Of a stretch of 5,960 bases of DNA, positions 1-5,887 are shown piece after piece. The position numbers were made by a program, and so were the translations under genes. Below the pieces are notes generated by a model. It saw nothing but the letters and a program-made list of their open reading frames with translations. It did no database searches and was not told the origin of the DNA. Numbering within the stretch: position 1 is the stretch's first letter; the number at the start of each line of letters is the position of its first letter. Source of the DNA: UBA6264 sp964531505 (GTDB lineage Bacteria > Patescibacteriota > Patescibacteriia > UBA2591 > UBA6264); assembly GCA_964531505.1 (NCBI GenBank), contig CAZHDT010000028.1, forward strand, positions 1 through 5,960, given 5' to 3'.

Positions 1-817
<817 letters not shown>

Positions 818-844
818 CCACTATTTAGTCTACATTTAATTTTC

Positions 845-873
845 TTGGAAAAAAATTCCAGAAAAATTATAAT
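845..873 (+). promoter_or_regulatory. Promoter-like sequence in the 23S-5S spacer
   Basis: TTGGAA (845-850) and TATAAT (868-873) are separated by exactly 17 bp. The -10 element is a perfect consensus and the -35 matches 4 of 6 bases. Transcription would start near 880, about 13 nt before the long stem that encloses 5S rRNA. The spacer is very AT-rich, so chance remains possible. A weak hairpin (842-850 with 856-863, one bulge) overlaps the -35 element. Confidence 0.4.
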
Positions 874-892
874 ATTACTCCGTTTTATTTCT

Positions 893-1029
<137 letters not shown>

Positions 1030-1055
1030 TTTTTTAAAATGCGGGCAGCATGTAC

Positions 1056-1084
1056 AAAAAAGGCAGATTTTATCTGTCTTTTTT
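1056..1084 (+). terminator. Intrinsic terminator of the rRNA operon
   Basis: AAAAAAGGCAGA (1056-1067) pairs with TCTGTCTTTTTT (1073-1084) around the loop TTTTA, giving 12 bp with one G-U pair. The stem ends in a run of six T. It lies 37 nt after the end of 5S and before the next gene, so it most likely ends rRNA transcription. The A-tract before the stem means it could also work on the other strand, but no minus-strand gene needs it here. Confidence 0.85.
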
Positions 1085-1096
1085 GATTGTTTTAAT

Positions 1097-1125
1097 TTGT
1101 TGATTATTTTAATTTGTGTTAAAAT
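1097..1125 (+). promoter_or_regulatory. Extended -10 promoter for the EndoQ-like gene
   Basis: TTGTTG (1097-1102) and TAAAAT (1120-1125) are 17 bp apart, and TG at 1117-1118 forms an extended -10 (TGTTAAAAT). The -10 matches 5 of 6 consensus bases, the -35 only 3 of 6. The predicted start of transcription, about 7 nt after the -10, falls on or next to the ATG at 1132, so the mRNA would be leaderless or nearly so. Confidence 0.5.
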
Positions 1126-1131
1126 ATAAAA

Positions 1132-2412
1132 ATGAAAATAAGAGTAGACCTACACACTCACTCCCGTTTTTCCCGCGCTTGCTCGCCTCAGCTGAATTTG
1201 CCGAATTTGGAAAAATGGGCAAAAATTAAAGGCATTAATCTTTTAACTGTGGCGGATTTCACCCATCCGGTTTGGATAAAAGAATGTGAGGAACAATTAA
1301 TTTCTCAAAACAACGGCTTTTATAAATTAAAAGGTTCTTCAAGCGACGTCTCGTTTATTTTTACCACAGAGATATCTTTTATTTATAAAAAAAATGAAAA
1401 ATGCCGGCGCGTTCATGAAATTATTTTAGCGCCAAATTTAGAAACAGTAAAAAAAATAAATAATGAATTGATAGCCCGCGGTTTTAATTTAAAATCGGAC
1501 GGCCGTCCGATTTTGGGTCTTTCAGATCGGGATTTTTTAGAATTGATGAAAAATATTAATCCAGAAATAGAAATAATCCCAGCTCATATTTGGACACCAT
1601 GGTTTTCAATTTTTGGCTCTAAATCGGGCTTTAATTCAGTTAAAGAATGCTTCGGCGATATGGCAAAATATATTTTTGCTTTAGAAACCGGGCTTAGCTC
1701 CGACCCCCCAATGAATTGGCGCCTCTCAAGTCTTGACGCGTACACTTTAATTTCAAATTCAGACTCCCACTCTTTAAAAAATATTGGGCGAGAAGCCAAT
1801 GTTTTTGAAATTGAAAAATCAAAATTTTCTTATCAGGAATTAATCAGAATTCTAAAACAGCCCGATAATAAAAAATTTCTTTACACCATAGAATTTTTTC
1901 CAGAAGAAGGAAGATATCATTTTGACGGCCACCGCGATTGCCAAATTGTTTTCAATCCTCAACAGACTTTAAAAAATAAAAATATTTGTCCGGTTTGTCA
2001 AAAACCCCTCACTCTCGGAGTATGTTATCGCGTGGAACAATTAGCGGACCGCCCTTTAAATTATCAGCCCACCCAAAAACCAGGCTACAAAAGATTAATC
2101 GAACTTGATAAAATTATCGCCGAAGTGTTGGGAATAAAAAGCAGAGAATCAAAACAAGTTATGGAAATTTATCATCAATTAATCGGTAAATTGGGAGACG
2201 AGCTCACCATTTTAATTGACCTTCCCCTTAAAGAAATGAGTCAAAAAGGAGTTGATGAAAAAATCGTTCAAGCCATTGATAAAGTCAGAAAAGGAGACCT
2301 TGTTATTAAACCCGGATACGATGGGGTTTATGGACAAGTCAAAATTTTTAATTCTCTTCAAAAGCAAAATAAAAAAATAGCTCTTGGTCAGAAAAATTTA
2401 TTTGAAAAATAA
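1132..2412 (+). CDS. Endonuclease Q-like PHP-domain DNA repair nuclease
   Basis: This 426-residue protein matches what I know of endonuclease Q, often mislabelled as UvrD helicase in databases. EndoQ cuts DNA 5' of deaminated bases (uracil, hypoxanthine) and abasic sites; it is known from archaea and some bacteria. The N-terminal PHP metal site is visible as DLHTHSRFSRACS (D6, H8, H10), THP (H45), TTE (E80), RRVHE (H95), PAHIWTPWFS (H152) and NSDSHS (D211, H213). Family blocks FGSKSGF (161-167) and ETGLSSDPPMNWR (185-197) follow. A zinc-finger-like segment follows HRDC (C270) with CPVC (C286, C289) and C298, then RVEQLADRP. A helical C-terminal part ends in QKNLF (420-424), which fits the bacterial sliding-clamp-binding pattern QxxLF. 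No helicase motifs are present. The ATG start leads straight into the PHP strand and has no Shine-Dalgarno. The gene follows the rRNA terminator and is 89 nt before iscS, so it is probably its own transcript. Activity on damaged DNA is inferred from family. Confidence 0.88.
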   Translation: MKIRVDLHTHSRFSRACSPQLNLPNLEKWAKIKGINLLTVADFTHPVWIKECEEQLISQNNGFYKLKGSSSDVSFIFTTEISFIYKKNEKCRRVHEIILAPNLETVKKINNELIARGFNLKSDGRPILGLSDRDFLELMKNINPEIEIIPAHIWTPWFSIFGSKSGFNSVKECFGDMAKYIFALETGLSSDPPMNWRLSSLDAYTLISNSDSHSLKNIGREANVFEIEKSKFSYQELIRILKQPDNKKFLYTIEFFPEEGRYHFDGHRDCQIVFNPQQTLKNKNICPVCQKPLTLGVCYRVEQLADRPLNYQPTQKPGYKRLIELDKIIAEVLGIKSRESKQVMEIYHQLIGKLGDELTILIDLPLKEMSQKGVDEKIVQAIDKVRKGDLVIKPGYDGVYGQVKIFNSLQKQNKKIALGQKNLFEK

Positions 2413-2501
2413 AATCATTGTTTCTAAAACCAATTTAAAAACTGAATTGCTTTTTCTTCTAAAATTTATTATTCTTAAATTTAAATAATTTATCAAAAAA
2501 T

Positions 2502-3707
2502 ATGAAATATATTTATTTAGATTATGCGGCCACCACGCCGACAGACCCCAGAGTCATTAAAGCAATGAAGCCATATTTCCGTCGTTTTTTTGGCAACCCG
2601 TCCAGCTTGCATGAAACAGGACAAGAAGCTAGAAGAATTGTTAAAAAATCTCGGGAGCAAATCGCCCGCTTTATTAACGCCGAGCCCGAAGAAATTATTT
2701 TTCTATCCGGGGGTAGCGAAGCTGATAATATGGCTTTAAAAGGGACTTTTTATCAAACAAATATCAACACGCCTCATTTTATCACTTCTAAAATAGAGCA
2801 TCATGCCATTTTAGAACCCTGCCATTTTCTAGAAAAACAGGGCGCGGAAATAACTTTTTTGCCCATTGATAAATCTGGCATCGTTGATTTGGATGCTTTA
2901 AAAAAATCAATCAAAAATACAACTGTTATGGTTTCCATTATGCACGCCAATAATGAAATCGGAACCATTCAGCCCCTTGAAAAGATTGGAGAAATTATTC
3001 AGCAAGAAAAAGAAAAAAGAAAAAAGAACAATATTGACACTCCGATTTATTTTCACACCGACGCCGTGCAGACTTTCGGCCACTTACCCATCAATGTTAA
3101 AAATTTGCCCGTGGATTTTTTATCAGCTTCGTCCCATAAACTTTATGGGCCAAAAGGCGTTGGCTTGCTCTATATTAGAAAAGGGATTAAAATAGAACCC
3201 CTGATTCACGGAGGCGAGCACGAGCAAGGACGCCGAGCTTCCACAGAAAACGTCTCAGGCATCGTCGGTTTTGCCAAAGCGGTTGAACTGGCGGAAAAAG
3301 AAATGGCTCAAGAAGCCGAACGATTAACAGAATTAAGAGATTATTTAATCGCTGAAATTCTGACAAAAATAGAAAAATCTCATTTAAACGGCGACGCCAA
3401 AAATCGTTTGCCAAACAATGTGAATGTCAGTATTGAGGGCATTGAAGGTGAGTCAATGTTGATTGAATTGGACTATTTTGGAATCGCTTGTTCCACTGGT
3501 TCGGCTTGCTCTTCAGAAGAATTAAAGCCGTCTCATGTTTTAAGCGCTATGGAACTTTCCCCGGAAATCGCTCACGCCTCTTTGCGCTTTTCTTTGGGAA
3601 AATGGACAAAAAAGAAAGACCTGGATTATTTAGTTGAAAAATTGATTCTAGTCGTCAATCGTTTAAGGGGAATTTCCCCTTTAAAGGTCAGTGAAAAAAT
3701 TAATTAA
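2502..3707 (+). CDS. iscS: Cysteine desulfurase (IscS/NifS, class I)
   Basis: This PLP enzyme turns L-cysteine into alanine and holds the released sulfur as a persulfide for transfer to partner proteins. The 401-residue length is normal (E. coli IscS has 404). Visible sites are LDYAATTP (6-13), the cofactor-stacking His in SKIEHH (H100), HANNEIG (N150-N151), FHTDAVQ (D187, Q190), the PLP lysine in SSHKLYGPKG (K213) and the catalytic Cys in STGSACSS (C336). C330 is an extra nearby cysteine. Compared with E. coli IscS, the segment before FHTD carries an insertion of about 11 mostly charged residues (EKEKRKKNN, 169-177). The ATG is the only sensible start, since the family begins a few residues before LDYAATTP; no Shine-Dalgarno precedes it. 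A weak promoter candidate (TTGCTT 2447-2452, TATTCT 2470-2475, 17 bp apart) lies in the 89-nt gap. iscU follows after 20 nt, so this is likely the first gene of an iscS-iscU-mnmA operon. It could serve as both IscS and YrvO. Confidence 0.97.
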   Translation: MKYIYLDYAATTPTDPRVIKAMKPYFRRFFGNPSSLHETGQEARRIVKKSREQIARFINAEPEEIIFLSGGSEADNMALKGTFYQTNINTPHFITSKIEHHAILEPCHFLEKQGAEITFLPIDKSGIVDLDALKKSIKNTTVMVSIMHANNEIGTIQPLEKIGEIIQQEKEKRKKNNIDTPIYFHTDAVQTFGHLPINVKNLPVDFLSASSHKLYGPKGVGLLYIRKGIKIEPLIHGGEHEQGRRASTENVSGIVGFAKAVELAEKEMAQEAERLTELRDYLIAEILTKIEKSHLNGDAKNRLPNNVNVSIEGIEGESMLIELDYFGIACSTGSACSSEELKPSHVLSAMELSPEIAHASLRFSLGKWTKKKDLDYLVEKLILVVNRLRGISPLKVSEKIN

Positions 3708-3727
3708 TATTTATAAATATAAATTAT

Positions 3728-4108
3728 ATGGGTTGTTTTGATGAAAATAGCCAAATTATGGAGCACTTTCTCCATCCCCGCAATGTCGGAAAAATGGAAA
3801 ATCCTGACGGGGTGGGAAAAATCGGCAACGCGGTTTGTGGCGATATTATGGAATTTTATATCAAAGTAAAAGATAATATTATTACGGATGCGAAATTCCA
3901 AACTTATGGTTGCGCCGCTGCCATCGCCTCCACTTCCAGTTTGACCGAATTGGTCATTGGCAAGACTTTAGAGCAAGCCTTAGATGTTTCCAACCAAAAA
4001 ATTATGGAAATTCTTGGTGAAGTCCCGAAACATAAAAGGCATTGCGCGGTTTTAGCCGAGCAAGCTTTAAAATCTGCGATTGAGGATTTTCATAAAAAGA
4101 ATGGTTAA
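3728..4108 (+). CDS. iscU: Iron-sulfur cluster scaffold protein IscU
   Basis: This is the scaffold on which [2Fe-2S] clusters are built from iron and IscS-derived sulfur before transfer to apoproteins. The 126-residue protein is a single IscU domain, with no C-terminal Nfu domain as in NifU. Visible motifs are MEHFLHPRNVG (11-21), ENPDGVGKIGNAVCGD (C37, D39), TYGCAAAIASTS (C62) and KRHCAVLAEQAL (H105, C106). The three cluster cysteines plus Asp and His fit the IscU/SufU family. KRHC in place of the LPPVK-type recognition loop of HscA-dependent IscU (here GEVPKHK) and the lack of hscA/hscB nearby leave the chaperone question open. I keep ATG 3728, because MGCFDENSQIMEHF aligns with the usual short leader before MxHF; a start at M11 would clip it. 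There is no Shine-Dalgarno. It starts 20 nt after iscS and overlaps mnmA by 8 nt, consistent with co-transcription. Confidence 0.95.
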   Translation: MGCFDENSQIMEHFLHPRNVGKMENPDGVGKIGNAVCGDIMEFYIKVKDNIITDAKFQTYGCAAAIASTSSLTELVIGKTLEQALDVSNQKIMEILGEVPKHKRHCAVLAEQALKSAIEDFHKKNG

Positions 4109-5243
4109 GAATAATAAAAAAATAAAAGTGGCCGTGGCCTTGTCCGGAGGAATCGACTCTGCCATGGCCGCTTTTTTATTGAAAAAAAAATACGAAGTCG
4201 TGGCTGTTACTATGCGCCATGGATGTTTTGCGCAAACCGCCGTGGAAAAAGCGGGAGCAATCGCGGAAAAGATGAAAATTAAGCATTATATTTTTGATTT
4301 GGAAAAAGAATTTAAAAAAGAAATCATTGAGCCGTTTTGCCAAGAATATTTAAAAGGCCAGACTCCTAATCCTTGCGTTTGGTGCAATGAAAAAATAAAA
4401 TTTGGAATCTTGTTAAAAAAAGCTGAAGAATTGGGCGCGGATTATCTAGCGACCGGACATTATGCCCGCCTCCGCCTTCGGCAAAAAATCTCAAAATCCA
4501 AATCTCAAAATCCAAATCTCAAAATCGTTTATCAATTATTAAAAGCCAAAGATAAAACTCGGGACCAATCTTATTTTTTATCCCGTTTAAATCAGGACCA
4601 ATTAAGCAAAATCATTTTTCCCTTGGGAAAATTAAAAAAGAAAAAAATCATTAAAATCGCTCAAAAAAATAATTTAGGACTGGAAAATCAAAAAGAATCA
4701 AGGGAAATTTGTTTTATTCCCGCTAATAATTACGCAAAGTTTTTAAAGAATAATTTTCCGCAAAGTTTTTTTTCAGGCCCCATTAAAGACATTAAAGGAA
4801 ATATTTTGGGAACGCATCAGGGATTGCCGTTTTATACTATCGGTCAGCGAAAAGGCTTGATTAAGGGACAATTAAATCCGGTTTATGTTGTTAAAATTGA
4901 TATTCAAAATAATATTTTAATTGTGGGAGAAGAAAAAGATTTATATTCTAAAAATTTAATCGCCGGAAAAATTCATTGGATAAATAAAGAGGCAGAAAAT
5001 ATTTTCAGAATTAAAGGGAAAATAAAAGTTAAAGCGAAAATTAGGTTCGGCCATTCCCCAGCCCCAGCAAAAATTTATTTTTCAACTCAAGATTCTCTTA
5101 AACAAGAAAATAATCAAGAAAAAATAAAAGTGGAATTTAAAAAGCCCCAGCGGGCAATTACTCCTGGCCAATGGGCGGTTTTTTATTCTGGCCGTTTCAG
5201 CCGCGAAGTTATAGCCAGCGCCCTTATTCTAAATAGGGAATAA
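4101..5243 (+). CDS. mnmA: tRNA-specific 2-thiouridylase MnmA
   Basis: MnmA adenylates U34 of tRNA Lys, Glu and Gln and replaces its 2-oxygen with sulfur supplied by a cysteine desulfurase. The 380-residue protein shows the PP-loop SGGIDS (15-20), TPNPCVWCNEKIKF (88-101; C95 aligns with the catalytic C102 of E. coli, C92 is extra), LGADYLATGHYAR (111-123), DQSYFLSRL (155-163), ESREICFIP (199-207; persulfide Cys C204, matching E. coli C199), GLPFYTIGQRKGL (241-253) and the C-terminal barrel motif AITPGQWAVFYSG (352-364). The region after TMRHGC (37-42) is about 8 residues shorter than in E. coli. Residues 130-142 are encoded by a 14-bp tandem repeat. I choose ATG 4101: it puts the usual short leader before the PP-loop strand. 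An in-frame TTG at 4080 would add seven residues with no family support. The start overlaps iscU, giving translational coupling; GAGGA (4082-4086) is 14 nt upstream, too far for a typical ribosome site. Confidence 0.96.
   Translation: MVKNNKKIKVAVALSGGIDSAMAAFLLKKKYEVVAVTMRHGCFAQTAVEKAGAIAEKMKIKHYIFDLEKEFKKEIIEPFCQEYLKGQTPNPCVWCNEKIKFGILLKKAEELGADYLATGHYARLRLRQKISKSKSQNPNLKIVYQLLKAKDKTRDQSYFLSRLNQDQLSKIIFPLGKLKKKKIIKIAQKNNLGLENQKESREICFIPANNYAKFLKNNFPQSFFSGPIKDIKGNILGTHQGLPFYTIGQRKGLIKGQLNPVYVVKIDIQNNILIVGEEKDLYSKNLIAGKIHWINKEAENIFRIKGKIKVKAKIRFGHSPAPAKIYFSTQDSLKQENNQEKIKVEFKKPQRAITPGQWAVFYSGRFSREVIASALILNRE
4489..4526 (+). repeat. 14-bp tandem repeat inside mnmA (about 2.7 copies)
   Basis: The unit TCTCAAAATCCAAA occurs twice perfectly (4489-4502, 4503-4516) and a third time for 10 bases (4517-4526). 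Each unit is itself two related heptamers (TCTCAAA, ATCCAAA). Because 14 is not a multiple of 3, the copies are read in different frames and encode ISKSKSQNPNLKI (residues 130-142), a polar loop after the TGHYAR motif where the family varies in length. Confidence 0.9.
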
Positions 5244-5245
5244 GG
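5222..5245 (+). other. Hairpin spanning the mnmA stop codon
   Basis: CCTTATTC (5222-5229) is the exact reverse complement of GAATAAGG (5238-5245), with an 8-nt loop. The mnmA TAA (5241-5243) sits inside the 3' arm. No T-run follows, so it is not a terminator by itself. It might protect the mRNA 3' end or be chance. Confidence 0.4.
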
Positions 5246-5257
5246 TCTGTATAAAAT

Positions 5258-5290
5258 GAGGTCTGACCTGTCAAAGCCAGGTCAGACCTC
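5258..5290. repeat. Perfect 13-bp palindromic hairpin (REP-like)
   Basis: GAGGTCTGACCTG (5258-5270) and CAGGTCAGACCTC (5278-5290) are exact inverted copies around a 7-nt loop. Each arm is also palindromic within itself (AGGTC-T-GACCT), so the element is nested. A further half copy, AAGGTCTG, lies at 5243-5248 and the bases just after. There is no T-run on the + strand side, so it is a poor intrinsic terminator. The form recalls dispersed extragenic palindromes mobilised by REP-associated Y1 transposases; one window cannot show that it is dispersed. Confidence 0.7.
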
Positions 5291-5319
5291 TTCAAAATCT
5301 CCCATATCTCTCATTTTTT

Positions 5320-5360
5320 AAAAAGGTTTGGAAGCCGAGCTTCCAAATTCAAATTTTTTA
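5320..5360. terminator. Bidirectional terminator-like hairpin between mnmA and tRNA-Leu(UAG)
   Basis: TTTGGAAGC (5327-5335) pairs with GCTTCCAAA (5339-5347) around the 3-nt loop CGA. Read on the - strand the stem is followed by CC and five T (5320-5324), so it can end the leftward tRNA transcript. Read on the + strand it is followed by TTCAAA and six T (5354-5359), a less perfect tail for the mnmA operon. It sits between convergent genes, where such an element is expected. Confidence 0.65.
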
Positions 5361-5423
5361 TATTCTATATTTATATTTAGGGACTTATCCATAAAAGAAT
5401 TAAATCTCGTTAAAACAAATCAC

Positions 5424-5509
5424 TGGTGCCCCTGAGAGGACTCGAACCTCCAAGGCTTTTGGCCAACAGGTCCTAAACCTGTCGTGTATACCAATTCCAC
5501 CACAGGGGC
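5424..5509 (-). tRNA. tRNA-Leu, anticodon UAG
   Basis: Read on the - strand, GCCCCTG pairs with CAGGGGC as the 7-bp acceptor stem. The anticodon stem ACAGG/CCTGT carries the loop TTTAGGA, giving anticodon UAG, which reads CUN leucine codons. The long variable arm (GGC/GCC) typical of class II tRNAs is present. The T arm GGAGG-TTCGAGT-CCTCT is normal. The discriminator is A73 and CCA is encoded (complement of 5424-5426). Length is 83 nt plus CCA. The gene points toward mnmA and ends near the hairpin at 5320-5360. Confidence 0.96.
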
Positions 5510-5544
5510 ATTTGGGTCTCCGGCTATCAATAATGATTGTTTTT

Positions 5545-5573
5545 AATGTATCATTTTTTATCCTTTTCCGCAA
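5545..5573 (-). promoter_or_regulatory. Possible promoter of tRNA-Leu(UAG)
   Basis: On the - strand TTGCGG (complement of 5568-5573) and TACATT (complement of 5545-5550) are 17 bp apart. Matches to consensus are 3 of 6 and 4 of 6. Transcription would start near 5538, about 29 nt before the tRNA. A separate promoter is plausible because a terminator (5714-5746) separates this tRNA from the upstream tRNA-Leu(UAA). The rest of 5510-5765 shows no convincing gene. Confidence 0.3.
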
Positions 5574-5674
5574 CAATCTTTTTTACTTCCCAACAAGTTA
5601 GACACTCATAATTTTTAAGCCATGCCCGACCTCATCGAAGTTTTATCCTGGCGCTCTTTGTTTGGAAATCAAAA

Positions 5675-5695
5675 CTACGAGGCGAGACCTCGTAG
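5675..5695. repeat. 8-bp palindromic hairpin, REP-like
   Basis: CTACGAGG (5675-5682) and CCTCGTAG (5688-5695) are exact inverted copies around CGAGA. No T-run follows on either strand. It lies in the gap between the two leucine tRNAs, at the edge of a stretch (about 5618-5700) visibly richer in G+C than its AT-rich surroundings. It differs in sequence from the palindrome at 5258-5290. Its role is unknown. Confidence 0.55.
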
Positions 5696-5713
5696 GTGAT
5701 TGGAAAAATTGGT

Positions 5714-5746
5714 AAAAAAAATTTAATCTTTGCAAAAAAGATTAAA
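5714..5746 (-). terminator. Intrinsic terminator after tRNA-Leu(UAA)
   Basis: On the - strand the complement of 5737-5746 (TTTAATCTTT) pairs with that of 5722-5731 (AAAGATTAAA), a 10-bp stem with a 5-nt loop, followed at once by eight T (complement of 5714-5721). The stem is AT-rich but the T-run is ideal. It lies 20 nt beyond the CCA end of tRNA-Leu(UAA) and would separate its transcript from tRNA-Leu(UAG). Confidence 0.75.
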
Positions 5747-5765
5747 CTTCATTAAAAAAAATTAC

Positions 5766-5852
5766 TGGTGCCGGGGGCGGGAGTTGAACCCGCATGAACT
5801 TGCGTTCGAAGGATTTTAAGTCCTTTGTGTATACCAGTTTCACCACCCCGGC
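5766..5852 (-). tRNA. tRNA-Leu, anticodon UAA
   Basis: On the - strand, acceptor GCCGGGG pairs with CCCCGGC. The anticodon stem AAGGA/TCCTT carries the loop CTTAAAA, giving anticodon UAA, which reads UUA and UUG. The class II variable arm is a clear GAAC/GTTC stem with loop GCAA. The T arm is GCGGG-TTCAACT-CCCGC. The discriminator is A73 and CCA is encoded (complement of 5766-5768). Length is 84 nt plus CCA. A TATAAT lies just upstream, and a terminator just downstream. Confidence 0.96.
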
Positions 5853-5860
5853 TCAATTGT

Positions 5861-5866
5861 ATTATA
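5861..5866 (-). promoter_or_regulatory. Consensus -10 box just upstream of tRNA-Leu(UAA)
   Basis: The complement of 5861-5866 is TATAAT, a perfect -10. The best -35 at 16-17 bp upstream is poor (TTTCTG or CTTTCT) and overlaps the 3' edge of tRNA-Gly. The start of transcription would be near 5854, only about 2 nt before the mature tRNA 5' end. Co-transcription with tRNA-Gly, 35 nt upstream, is the alternative. Confidence 0.35.
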
Positions 5867-5887
5867 TGAAAGAAGTGGAAAACAGAA

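Noticed and set aside
1584..1799. 71-codon minus-strand frame inside the EndoQ-like gene
   Set aside because: It runs opposite the conserved FGSKSGF to NSDSHS part of the real protein and shows no features of its own.
1132..2412. UvrD-type helicase annotation for the PHP protein
   Set aside because: No Walker A or other helicase motifs are visible; the PHP metal ligands and EndoQ-type blocks explain the whole protein.
2953..3414. Alternative-frame stretches inside iscS (+ strand 2953-3195, - strand 3187-3414)
   Set aside because: They are shadows of a gene with every catalytic motif intact in its own frame, and have no recognisable family features.
3704..3901. 65-codon minus-strand frame over the start of iscU
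   Set aside because: It overlaps conserved IscU motifs on the other strand and has no start signals or family match.
4080..4100. TTG at 4080 as the start of mnmA
   Set aside because: It would add MRIFIKR before a normal-looking N-terminus and lies deep in iscU; ATG 4101 fits family length and operon overlap better.
4489..4526. The mnmA tandem repeat as a tiny CRISPR array
   Set aside because: The units are adjacent with no spacers, only 14 bp long, and in coding sequence.
5385..5393. TTATCCATA, one base from a DnaA box
   Set aside because: It is a single copy with no cluster of boxes, AT-rich unwinding repeat or dnaA/dnaN genes nearby; chance is likely in AT-rich sequence.
5532..5555. AATGAT ... 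ATCATT inverted repeat near the tRNA-Leu(UAG) promoter, as an operator
   Set aside because: It is only 6 bp of AT-rich sequence with a 12-nt spacer, and tRNA genes rarely need a repressor site.
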